Positions 23,077 through 31,495 of a DNA stretch of 64,000 nucleotides are shown here, piece by piece. The translations under genes and the position numbers were made by a program. This stretch comes from Carboxylicivirga sp. (GTDB lineage: Bacteria; Bacteroidota; Bacteroidia; Bacteroidales; Marinilabiliaceae). Numbering within the stretch: the first letter of the stretch is position 1; the number at the start of each line of letters is the position of its first letter. The notes under the pieces were generated by a model that worked only from the letters and a program-made list of their open reading frames with translations, searched no databases and was not told the DNA's origin. The stretch spans positions 1-64,000 of the forward strand of contig JAOARW010000088.1 of assembly GCA_025210475.1 (NCBI GenBank), in the 5' to 3' direction.

Positions 23077-25746
23077 TTAGAAATTAAAGGTTGCTCTAAC
23101 AAAAGTTCGACGTGGCAATATGGGGCGTCCAACAAAAAACTCACCTGTGCCCGATTGTGTTACGTCGCGTGGGTTACCTTCCGTTACTCCGTTGTCGTTA
23201 AATAGGTTAAATACTGAAATACCGAAACGTAAGGATTCACCATCTTCGCCAAGAGGCATGGTGTAGCCGGCATCCAATCGGAATATGTTGATCGCATCCA
23301 ACTCAACGGAATTGGCTATGTTGGCAAATTTCTTTCCGGTATAGTTCCACGAGAAGCCCGCATCAAACTTTTCAGTTGTGTAATCCAGGGCTGCAAATGA
23401 TAAGAAATCAGGCTGTCTTTCAAGCTTATTGCCTACATAACTGGTTTCTGATGGATCAGCTAATATATGACCATCGTATTCGTGGTTTTGGTATGTTAAG
23501 CTACCGTTAAAGTTCAGGTTCTTTGCAAAATCGTATGACCAGGTGGCTTCAACACCATATGTTTTAGTACTTAGTACAGTGGCAACTTCGATGGTTGTGC
23601 CCGGATTATTAGGATCATCGCGTAAATCAACATTTGTACGATCGTTAAGATCCACAAAGTATCCTGCAAATGTTCCTCTGAATCGGCTTGTTCCGTATTT
23701 TACACCCAGTTCGCCCTGATAAATTTGTTCAGTTTCATAAGAACCAACAGTACCGTCGCCGGCTATTTTTATTCCCCTTGGTTGAGGAAAGAAGTAACCT
23801 TTTGTAACGTTACCATATAAATTCACGGCTTCGTTTAATTCGTAGTTGGCTGCAATAACTCCGGCCCAGTCAGTATCACTTCCTTCGCCTGTAAGGTAGG
23901 CATTGTTACCCCATTTTACAGTTTGTAAATCTGATGATAAACTGCTGTCATCGCTCATGGTAAACGTGGTGTTGCCTTCGCGGGAAATAAAGGCATTAAT
24001 TTTTTCCACACGCAAGCCTACATCGATGCGCCAACGATCCATTTTCATTTCGTTAGTGAGGTATATGGCTTGTTTGTTAGCTGTTACAAAGTTGTTGGCA
24101 TAAGCTGCTCCGGGGTTGTATAAACCATTTCGGCTGAGTGTCATGTTGTTGCCTCCGCTTGTATAAGTAATGTCTAACAAGCGTGGTTTGGAAGCAAATT
24201 CCGATACATAGCGTGTTTGTACATTTTCATCCTGGGCCTCACTGCGTGATAAAAACAGGCCAAGGGTAATGTTATGTTCCAGTGAACCCGAATACAATTT
24301 TTTGGTAATATTAAATTCAGATGCCAGATCGGTCATCGGACGATTTCGATCGAGCAAGGTATTTACCAACACCATGTCGCGTGGTTGTCCTCCACTGTGA
24401 GTACCTTGTTGCATTTCACCATTTGTTCCGGTATAGATGGCTCTGATATTGGTGGCAGCAGGATCAATGTCGTGAACAAAGTCAGCCAGTCGAGCCGGGT
24501 TACCCGAACCAGTCAGGAATAGATTAAACTGATGCTGATACCTGGCGTAACGTAGTTTAGCATCCATTTTAAGCGTTTCGCTAAATCGACGTTTGTAGTT
24601 GGCCATAAAGTAACCACCTTTGGTCATTACACCATCTTTGATAGGTGTTCGGTAAATGCCATTGGGTGTTTGGTACGACAGATTTTGAGCATGAAAGGTT
24701 TGAATGGTTTTTACCTCGTTGAGGTCGTTGCCAATGGCATAGTCCCTAGAACTGCCATCCAGCGGAAGTGGTAAAAAGAATTGCACACGATCATCGATGT
24801 ATTGACCAGACATCACCAATTCACCATTGTTATCAAATTCCTGTTTGATGTTACCACGTAATTGGAAACCTTGTGATGGAAGACCTGTATCAAGAGGACC
24901 TTCGTCGTAGCGGTAAGTTCCGCTAACGGCATAGTAAGTGCGCGAATCCTCACCACCAATTTTTCCGCCTGAAAAGAAATCTGTTTTGTAACGACCACCA
25001 TCGGCATATTCAATTTGTGCAATATTTTGTGGAATGTCGGTACCGGTTTTTGAAATGTAGTTAATTACACCGGCCACCGATCCGGCACCATATAAAATAG
25101 CAGCACCACCACGCGGAAAATCCAATGATTTAATACCAAGGTCGGTTCGCATATAAACATCGTGTGCAGATGAGTTTAAACCAAAGGTGCTGATCAGGGG
25201 CATGCCATCGTATTGCAATGGATTAAACACATACTGTCCGCCAGAAGGTAGGCCGCGCACAAATACATTGGTAGCTACTTCACCACCACCACCTTCGGCT
25301 GTAATACCCGGTACCGATCTTAAAATATCGGCCTGACTGCTGGCTGATTTCTTTTGAATCTGTACATCCTTCATCGAGGTCATCGACATGGCTGATTGTT
25401 TTTGAGAACGTACCGTTCTTGTACTAGTGATCATTACTTCATCCAGGCCTACGCCTTCCGTTAGTACAATGGTCATTTTGTCGGATGATGTAAAAGTCGT
25501 TTCATTGGTTTTATAGCCTACAAAGCTGGTCATTATTGTAATGGGTAAAGCTTGTACTTCCAGTTGAAATTCACCATCCATATTGGTGATGGTACCATTG
25601 GCTGTGTTGCCTTTTTCAAAAACAGTGGCACCGGGTATGGTTGCTCCGGTGGCATCTTTTACAATACCTGAAATCATGGTTTGTGCATGACTTGCAAACG
25701 CAAAAAATGCAAATAATAATGTAAATAACAACAGTGATTTTTTCAT
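23077..25746 (-). CDS. TonB-dependent outer-membrane receptor (no SusD partner)
   Basis: This 889-residue protein has a signal peptide ending in FASHAQ, then a carboxypeptidase-regulatory-like domain (about 25-110, ISGIVKDATGATIPGATVF). The plug domain (about 120-230) has VFVRGLPSGGQYVFNPLQYDG, and a 22-strand barrel ends in RRTFVRATFNF with the terminal Phe. It is a FecA/CirA-like receptor rather than SusC, since no SusD gene accompanies it. It actively imports a ligand into the periplasm with TonB energy. It is the first gene of the minus-strand locus and is divergent from the LacI gene, with an operator-like palindrome between them. The ligand is inferred to be the compatible solute handled downstream. 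Confidence 0.92.
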   Translation of the reverse strand: MKKSLLLFTLLFAFFAFASHAQTMISGIVKDATGATIPGATVFEKGNTANGTITNMDGEFQLEVQALPITIMTSFVGYKTNETTFTSSDKMTIVLTEGVGLDEVMITSTRTVRSQKQSAMSMTSMKDVQIQKKSASSQADILRSVPGITAEGGGGEVATNVFVRGLPSGGQYVFNPLQYDGMPLISTFGLNSSAHDVYMRTDLGIKSLDFPRGGAAILYGAGSVAGVINYISKTGTDIPQNIAQIEYADGGRYKTDFFSGGKIGGEDSRTYYAVSGTYRYDEGPLDTGLPSQGFQLRGNIKQEFDNNGELVMSGQYIDDRVQFFLPLPLDGSSRDYAIGNDLNEVKTIQTFHAQNLSYQTPNGIYRTPIKDGVMTKGGYFMANYKRRFSETLKMDAKLRYARYQHQFNLFLTGSGNPARLADFVHDIDPAATNIRAIYTGTNGEMQQGTHSGGQPRDMVLVNTLLDRNRPMTDLASEFNITKKLYSGSLEHNITLGLFLSRSEAQDENVQTRYVSEFASKPRLLDITYTSGGNNMTLSRNGLYNPGAAYANNFVTANKQAIYLTNEMKMDRWRIDVGLRVEKINAFISREGNTTFTMSDDSSLSSDLQTVKWGNNAYLTGEGSDTDWAGVIAANYELNEAVNLYGNVTKGYFFPQPRGIKIAGDGTVGSYETEQIYQGELGVKYGTSRFRGTFAGYFVDLNDRTNVDLRDDPNNPGTTIEVATVLSTKTYGVEATWSYDFAKNLNFNGSLTYQNHEYDGHILADPSETSYVGNKLERQPDFLSFAALDYTTEKFDAGFSWNYTGKKFANIANSVELDAINIFRLDAGYTMPLGEDGESLRFGISVFNLFNDNGVTEGNPRDVTQSGTGEFFVGRPILPRRTFVRATFNF

Positions 25747-25775
25747 AACAAGTTGGATTTATTGATTTAACGCCA

Positions 25776-25807
25776 GCAAGTTAAATTGTGTTTTTAGTAT
25801 TGCCAAA
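25776..25807 (-). promoter_or_regulatory. Candidate promoter of the TonB receptor gene
   Basis: Read on the minus strand, TTTG (25804-25807) and TAACTTGC (25776-25783) are spaced 20 nt apart and resemble the -33 TTTG and -7 TAnnTTTG boxes of Bacteroidota. The -7 box is imperfect. The LacI-type operator lies just upstream of the -33 box. Confidence 0.4.
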
Positions 25808-25817
25808 TTTTGTAATT

Positions 25818-25837
25818 TTACGTAAACGATTACGTAA
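25818..25837. promoter_or_regulatory. LacI-type operator palindrome
   Basis: TTACGTAAACGATTACGTAA is a near-perfect palindrome with the central CG expected for LacI-family operators, placed between the divergent LacI regulator (starts 25882) and the TonB receptor (starts 25746). It probably controls both genes and binds the regulator encoded alongside. Confidence 0.7.
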
Positions 25838-25881
25838 GAAAATAATTTATAATTTATAACGAATCTAAATAAAAGTGACCA

Positions 25882-26919
25882 ATGGGACGAATAACGTTAA
25901 AGGATATTGCTAAAGAGTTAAACACAACTGTTGCTACCGTGTCGAGAGCACTCCATAATTCGCCTGAAATTGGAAATGAGATGAAAGAACGGGTTAAAGC
26001 TGCTGCCAAAAAGCACAATTACAAGCCCAATCAAACGGCACTTTCTTTAAAGTACCAGCGCTCATATACTTTCGGGGTCATTTTTGCCACATTACAGCAG
26101 GATTATATGTCAACTATTCTGCATGGTATGTTATTGGCCGCATCAAAGGCCGGATATAAATTAATTGTGGCCGAGAGTAATTATAATCCTAAAAAGGAGC
26201 TTAAGCTGATTAAAGAGTTTTATGAAATGAATGTGGATGCCATTCTGATATTGCCAAGTCGAAAACTCAATATGTATACCGAAAAGCTGGAGGCCATCTT
26301 AAGAGATGATATTCCTTTTTTGGTAATAGATAAAGTGATTGATCCAGGTAAACGCCACTTACCTTTTATTACCTCCGATGATTATGTAGGAGCCTGCGAA
26401 GGCATTAATCATTTGCTGGAACAAGGCTATCGTAACATTGCACATGTACGGGGATTAGAATCGTCGTCGGTGGCTCGCATCCGCCATAAGGCCTATCTGG
26501 ACACGCTTGAGAAACACCACGTGCCAGTGAATGACGATTTTATTATCTACTGTAATGATTTTACCCGCGAAGAGGGATTTGAATTGGCGCAACAGTTAAT
26601 GTCAGGTCAAACCAAGCCTGATGCATTCTTTTGTATTAACGATATTGTTGCCATTGGCGTGCAACAGGCTTTGATAAATATGGGATACCGTATTCCTCAA
26701 GAAATCGGGGTACTCGGTTTTAGCAACTCCGATATTTCTGAGGTTTGCACACCTCGCTTATCAACTATTCACCAGCCTGCAAAGGAAATGGGTAAAAAAA
26801 GTATTAAGCTGATTTTATCAAACATTAATAAAGGAAAGGACATTGACAACAAGCGTATTGTTATGAAAACAAGTCTGGTGATTCGCGAGTCGAGCAATCG
26901 AAAGCTAATCGGTCGGTAA
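25882..26919 (+). CDS. LacI family transcriptional regulator
   Basis: This 345-residue regulator has an N-terminal helix-turn-helix (about 4-50) with ITLKDIAKELNTTVATVSRA, the standard LacI DNA-reading helix, plus the hinge helix NYKPNQTALSLK. The periplasmic-binding-protein-like effector domain fills the rest, with QQDYMSTILHGMLLAA near its start and LSTIHQPAKEMGKKSIKLIL near the end. It is divergent from the receptor gene, with an operator-like palindrome 45 nt upstream of its start, so autoregulation and control of the 14-26 kb locus are expected. The effector is unknown; a solute or sugar from the pathway is likely. A compact regulator of this type usually represses or activates depending on ligand. 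Confidence 0.93.
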   Translation: MGRITLKDIAKELNTTVATVSRALHNSPEIGNEMKERVKAAAKKHNYKPNQTALSLKYQRSYTFGVIFATLQQDYMSTILHGMLLAASKAGYKLIVAESNYNPKKELKLIKEFYEMNVDAILILPSRKLNMYTEKLEAILRDDIPFLVIDKVIDPGKRHLPFITSDDYVGACEGINHLLEQGYRNIAHVRGLESSSVARIRHKAYLDTLEKHHVPVNDDFIIYCNDFTREEGFELAQQLMSGQTKPDAFFCINDIVAIGVQQALINMGYRIPQEIGVLGFSNSDISEVCTPRLSTIHQPAKEMGKKSIKLILSNINKGKDIDNKRIVMKTSLVIRESSNRKLIGR

Positions 26920-26994
26920 TACCTTTTTACAGTTAAGAGGAGGGAGTGTTGGGTATTGACTGGCAAATCACCATCAAAGAATCACATTTACATG

Positions 26995-27079
26995 CAACCG
27001 CTTTGCGGTTGTTGTTATGTGGTTGATCGCATACCCTGCATTTCATACAGGGTTACTCATATTGAATCCTTACAGGATT
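26995..27079. repeat. Cluster of short intergenic palindromes
   Basis: Three hairpins sit in 85 nt after the LacI gene: CAACCGC-TTT-GCGGTTG (26995-27011), ACCCTG/CAGGGT (27033-27053) and AATCCT-TAC-AGGATT (27065-27079). They resemble in design those at 13891. The first two could serve as weak terminators, but no T-run follows. Confidence 0.6.
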
Positions 27080-27182
27080 ATATATTTACAAGTGCATTGT
27101 GGTTGAATATGAATTATACCCTATGAAAACCTTTAAAGCAATTCCTGGCATTACATAATGTGGGATAAATACTTAAAATTAT

Positions 27183-27190
27183 TACATTTG
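27183..27190 (+). promoter_or_regulatory. Candidate -7 element upstream of the TPR-like gene
   Basis: TACATTTG is an exact TAnnTTTG match 38 nt before the start codon at 27228. No clear TTTG lies at the -33 position. Confidence 0.4.
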
Positions 27191-27227
27191 GATAATTTTT
27201 CTTGAAAGATCACACAAAATAATCATT

Positions 27228-28208
27228 ATGAAGAAGTTATTGTTTCTCATTGCTATTGTCCTAAATTTCGCGCAGATTAATGCGCAAAACTCCAGTGCTT
27301 TAGCGGAAGGCTATTACCTGAAAGCTAAAGCACAATATAAAGAACGTGCATACTCAAACGTTATAAGGTATGCTCATAAAGCAATGACCGAACTTGGTGG
27401 AACTAACCTGGAACTTCAGTATTTGTTGACCATGTCGTATGTAGCACAAGAAGACTGGAAAAGAGCTGAAAGAGAAGCAAAGAAATACGCCGAGGTGGAC
27501 AACTTTTCGACTGATATTACCATTAAAGATTTTGATGAAACAGTTCCCTGCATCACAAAGGAAGAAAAGCAAAAAATGGCTAAAATGATGGTGCGTATCA
27601 CGGAGGGTGCAGAAAAAATAAGGCAAAAAGAAGAGGCGGCGAGAAATTATAAATCATCACCCGAATACACCCGAGATACTCTGATAAAAAGAGTAAACAG
27701 GCTTTACGAACAATTGGTGACTTTTGATTCGAACCTGGAAAACGATAAAGTAAATCATAGTATTATTATTAAGGAACAGCCTCAGACTTTTAAATACAAT
27801 GTTACCGTTAAGTTATACAGCAATGCCAAGCGTAGCAAAGGGCATTATGTATATAATATATCATTTAACCTCTATGATCTTCAGTTGGAAAGCGGATCAC
27901 CAATTAGCGTGAATTCAAACGCTGAACAAAAGTTTATTAATATGGGGTCGGGCGGTAAAGTGGCAATTGATGAAGTATATACCGCATCGGAGTTCAATGT
28001 TGCTTTTACCTTCAGTAAAGCTTTTGAGATTAAAGAAATCTTTTACGGAAGCAAAACCGAATATCAAAAAGGTAATACCGATCAAATTGTATTGTCGGTA
28101 ACAAAGAATCTGTCGGAGGAAAAAGCAAAACAATTAGCTGAAGATTTATCTAAGAGCCTGAAAGATTTAAAGGCACACAATAAAAAGCACAATCTGAGGA
28201 TCAAATAA
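27228..28208 (+). CDS. Secreted protein with TPR-like N-terminal repeat, function unknown
   Basis: This 326-residue protein has a signal peptide (MKKLLFLIAIVLNFAQINAQ). Residues about 22-90 look like two helical repeats of the TPR kind (ALAEGYYLKAKAQYKERAY, then a second similar block). A charged helix follows, then a beta-rich stretch (about 180-290) and a C-terminal lysine-rich amphipathic helix with KQLAEDLSKSLKDLKAH. It does not match a named family that I recognise. It may be a periplasmic scaffold or lipoprotein-like adaptor. It stands alone, with a promoter-like element before and a strong terminator after. Confidence 0.7.
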   Translation: MKKLLFLIAIVLNFAQINAQNSSALAEGYYLKAKAQYKERAYSNVIRYAHKAMTELGGTNLELQYLLTMSYVAQEDWKRAEREAKKYAEVDNFSTDITIKDFDETVPCITKEEKQKMAKMMVRITEGAEKIRQKEEAARNYKSSPEYTRDTLIKRVNRLYEQLVTFDSNLENDKVNHSIIIKEQPQTFKYNVTVKLYSNAKRSKGHYVYNISFNLYDLQLESGSPISVNSNAEQKFINMGSGGKVAIDEVYTASEFNVAFTFSKAFEIKEIFYGSKTEYQKGNTDQIVLSVTKNLSEEKAKQLAEDLSKSLKDLKAHNKKHNLRIK

Positions 28209-28228
28209 TTTTTTAAGATGCACGATAT

Positions 28229-28253
28229 AAAAGCCCCGTTTGGGGCTTTTTTT
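28229..28253 (+). terminator. Rho-independent terminator
   Basis: AAAAGCCCC and GGGGCTTTT pair across a 4-nt loop (GTTT) and are followed by more T. It lies 20 nt after the TPR-like gene's stop. Confidence 0.9.
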
Positions 28254-28590
28254 ATATTGAGCTCATCCATCTTAATATAAGCTACTACTCATTACGTATT
28301 TGCCTGTAGTGCATTGAAAGTTATAGTGTTTTTAGTTTCGCGCCAAGTATGCTAAGTTTAAAAGCGCTAAATACGCAAAGGTTTCAAAAACTGAATTTTG
28401 CATCCTTGCGCAAATAACTTTGCGAGAAATTGATTAGTACAATTAACCTTGTTTTTAACACATAAGCGTACCTGAGTAATAACTAACATAAAGTGGAGAA
28501 TCATATATTTTAATTGAATTATTGTTAACTTAGAAAAATCATTACTTAAAATTAACTGAGTTACAAAAAAATAGCAGAAGAGATAATACC
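28254..28590. other. 337-nt gap with imperfect inverted repeats around CGCAAAG
   Basis: No gene seen. The middle holds GCGCCAAG (28340-28347) opposite CTTGCGC (28405-28411), and CGCAAAG (28374-28380) opposite CTTTGCG (28418-28424). Repeats built from CGCAAAG are known from intergenic regions of Bacteroidota. The rest is A+T-rich, as expected upstream of a promoter. Confidence 0.5.
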
Positions 28591-30003
28591 TTGAAAACCC
28601 TAAGTTTTAGAAACAGCCCAACTTTCTTTAAGCGATCAAGACTCGATATAGCTTTAGGGATATTTATTGGGGTTGCGTATGCCCTGGTCTTCTATTCCTT
28701 TCTCTATGTGGTGAGGGAAACGCTGCGAATTTTATCATTAACAGATCAATATGATTTATTGATTTTAAGTGATCAGGAAGTTAATTTCTATAACCTAGTT
28801 TTTGCGCTACTTGCTGTTATTTTTGGCCAGTCGGCGAGTATTAGTTTTTGGTTAGATCGGCCCAGGATGCTCTTTGCATCACAAAATTACCGAAAGATCT
28901 CTATCGTAAATGATCAAAACACCTTAAAATGGTATTTTTTGTTTTGGTTCTCGAAAATAGTAATTGTGATCTGGTCGTTTGTTTGCATGGCAGGTGAGGC
29001 TGGTTATTATGTCCTTAGTTTTTATCCGGCTTTTAACTATCTCTTTGTACTTACTGTTGTTGTACTGCTTTTGCAAACCTGGAAAACCATTCGCTTAAGC
29101 TTTAAACGAAAGAGTATAAAGTGGTTTCTGCTGACAACGATGGTATTGGCGATGGTAGCTTTGGGCTTATCGAGGATTAACCTACTTGATTATAAGGGCA
29201 TCAATCATCAACTTCTTCAAAAGAATATTCATTACACTTACGGGCTCGATTTGCCAGCAAGTAATGTTTACAATAAGCACAATAGTTACTTTGTAAAGAA
29301 CATTTACCTGGTTAAGAATAAAGAAGCAACACAAACTGATGAAGTGCTAATTGTGGCTGATCATCAGGAATTAAGCCTTGAAAAGCTGAAAATACATATT
29401 AAGAACTGGCAAGATAGCCGACCCGATTATGAGCTAAGGAAAATGGTTTATCGTTTGCACATTGATCAGTCAGTTCCGATGAAAGATGTAAATGCCTTGC
29501 AAAGAACTTTATCGCAATTGGATTGCAATAAAATTGCATATGCGGTGGTTCCTTTATATCCTGAGTATGATCTGAGGTACTACTATGATTTGTCTTTTGA
29601 TCTTAGATTACCTTACTATAACTTTATTCGGATGCATTCTGCGAAAATACTGGAAGATATAAATAAAATCCCCAATTGTGTTGAGGTTAAGATACGCAAT
29701 GGTGCATACATTGTTAATGATACCTTGTATCAAGCTGAGCAGCTAAAGCGAAAGATTAAGAGTTTAATAGTGTACAACACTGACTATATCATTCAATTGC
29801 ATGTTGATGATCAGGATTCGTTTGCTTCGTATTTCCGAATACTGACAACGACAAAAGAAGTGGTTTATGATTTACGTGATGAGTATGCCTCTAAAGAGTA
29901 TGAAAAACCATATGCAGACCTTGAACTGGAAGAAATGTCTTTAATTAGAAAGAGATATCCATACAGTATTTTTAAGCTGACTGAAGCGTTTAAGTCTGAG
30001 TAG
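28591..30003 (+). CDS. Membrane protein of unknown function with C-terminal soluble domain
   Basis: This 470-residue protein has about five membrane segments in the first 200 residues (roughly 18-45, 62-82, 112-135, 140-162 and 177-195), then a soluble domain of about 270 residues. The soluble part has a repeat-like pattern (ELSLEKLKIHIKNWQDSRPD and later a related block around AEQLKRKIKSLIVYN), but I recognise no family. The start appears to be TTG (28591) because the first helix would be damaged by the next ATG. It precedes an MFS transporter by 68 nt and may work with it, though nothing in the sequence proves it. Confidence 0.7.
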   Translation: MKTLSFRNSPTFFKRSRLDIALGIFIGVAYALVFYSFLYVVRETLRILSLTDQYDLLILSDQEVNFYNLVFALLAVIFGQSASISFWLDRPRMLFASQNYRKISIVNDQNTLKWYFLFWFSKIVIVIWSFVCMAGEAGYYVLSFYPAFNYLFVLTVVVLLLQTWKTIRLSFKRKSIKWFLLTTMVLAMVALGLSRINLLDYKGINHQLLQKNIHYTYGLDLPASNVYNKHNSYFVKNIYLVKNKEATQTDEVLIVADHQELSLEKLKIHIKNWQDSRPDYELRKMVYRLHIDQSVPMKDVNALQRTLSQLDCNKIAYAVVPLYPEYDLRYYYDLSFDLRLPYYNFIRMHSAKILEDINKIPNCVEVKIRNGAYIVNDTLYQAEQLKRKIKSLIVYNTDYIIQLHVDDQDSFASYFRILTTTKEVVYDLRDEYASKEYEKPYADLELEEMSLIRKRYPYSIFKLTEAFKSE

Positions 30004-30071
30004 AGTAAGATTTAATAAACAGAACTTAAGGATAAGATTTATTACACATATAGAACCTAATCCACATAACG

Positions 30072-31283
30072 ATGACATTAAAAAGTACCATACTCGTATT
30101 AATTGCATTTAGCACGATCCCACTTTTGCAAGGGTTTGACACCACGGCTAATCATATTTACAAATACTTGTTAACAGATAAGGTTTTTAACGAGTTATAT
30201 TTTAAGGTGTATGATTTAGCTTTTAATTTGATGTCGGCATTGGGATTGCTAATTGGTGGACTGGCAGTGGATAAGTGGAATATAAAGCGCCTGGTCACGA
30301 TAAATGTGATTGGTTTATCGCTAGTTAGTTTGGTCCTTCAATTTACCGATTCGATAGTATTGATTGCGGTTCAAAGACTCATTATGGCATTTGTTTTTGG
30401 TTCACTGATCATGAGTTTTAAAGTTTTGCTGACAGATATGTCAATGCCCGGGCATCGGGGTAAAATTCTTTTTGCGTTTCTTGGAGTAACAACGATTGGT
30501 GGATTGGTATTTTATGTAGCAAGCTTGTTGGAGCCCAATAATATTAATGTTGGCATTACCTATGCACAGTTTCAAATCGCTACTGCGTTGCTTCCTTTGC
30601 TGCTGTTATTCATTATCCGTTATATGCCAGCAAGACCTGAACGCCACAAAATTCATACATTTAAATACCTGTTTAAACCTCAGCAGCGTATAATTCTGCT
30701 GGTTATGACTGTATTTGCTTTGCTTATTTCCTTTGCGAACTCAAATCTTTTCTTTTATGTGGCATCGCATATCGCTTTCGAAGAGGAAATATATTATTCG
30801 AATATCATTCCTCAGGTTGTTGGTTTGCTGGCCTTGATATCGGGCATATTATCCATTGATCGATTTGGCCGACTAGGCCTTTTAAAGATTGGATTTATAG
30901 CATTGATAACAAGTGCAGTTGCCAACATCATTGTTTCTGTTTTTGTGGATCAGGTAATTGTTGTATACGTATTTCTTAATCTTTACCAATTCCTATATAG
31001 CTATACAGTTGCGAGTACCGTTATTATTCTTGTGTTGGAATACCTGCCAGCCCCGGTTCGGGGGCGAGGCATGGTATTGCTGGCCTTTACCTGGTGGTTA
31101 CCCGATATTCTGAATAACTATATGAATAGCACATTAATATTTCATTCAGATTACAATGTTGCAATTTCTTCTTTAATAATTATAGTCGTATTAATTAGTG
31201 TTCGGTATATGCTTCAAGGGCGATTACTTGAAACAAATGGTTTAAAGCCTGATGAAATCAAAAGCAAACTAAACATTGAATAA
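30072..31283 (+). CDS. Major facilitator superfamily transporter
   Basis: This 403-residue inner-membrane protein has about 12 helices in two halves. The loop GGLAVDKWNIKRLVTINV is the MFS motif A-like segment (G-x-x-x-D-x-x-x-x-K/R), repeated in weaker form in the second half as LSIDRFGRLGLLKIGF. The substrate is unknown. It follows an unknown membrane protein with a soluble domain and may share its promoter; the next gene starts 212 nt downstream. Confidence 0.85.
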   Translation: MTLKSTILVLIAFSTIPLLQGFDTTANHIYKYLLTDKVFNELYFKVYDLAFNLMSALGLLIGGLAVDKWNIKRLVTINVIGLSLVSLVLQFTDSIVLIAVQRLIMAFVFGSLIMSFKVLLTDMSMPGHRGKILFAFLGVTTIGGLVFYVASLLEPNNINVGITYAQFQIATALLPLLLLFIIRYMPARPERHKIHTFKYLFKPQQRIILLVMTVFALLISFANSNLFFYVASHIAFEEEIYYSNIIPQVVGLLALISGILSIDRFGRLGLLKIGFIALITSAVANIIVSVFVDQVIVVYVFLNLYQFLYSYTVASTVIILVLEYLPAPVRGRGMVLLAFTWWLPDILNNYMNSTLIFHSDYNVAISSLIIIVVLISVRYMLQGRLLETNGLKPDEIKSKLNIE

Positions 31284-31366
31284 GTAATTGTAAACTGCAC
31301 GATTTACTATTTATTGTATATTCAGAGGCGGAATTTTAAGCTGGTTTGTTCGGATGTTTAATCACT

Positions 31367-31391
31367 CTTATAGCTGTTTAGATGCTATAAG
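31367..31391. repeat. Short palindrome in the gap before the PAS kinase
   Basis: CTTATAGC-9 nt-GCTATAAG is a perfect 8-bp stem between the MFS gene and the PAS-kinase gene. No T-run follows on either strand, so it is not an obvious terminator. Nothing else recognisable lies in 31284-31495. Confidence 0.45.
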
Positions 31392-31495
31392 CAGCAGAAT
31401 CCCGGTCAAACATAGTAATGTCTATCTGTAATGTGTTAATGCCTTTTATTAAAGGACTAATTATTGTATATTAGATACGGTAATTCAATCCTGTT

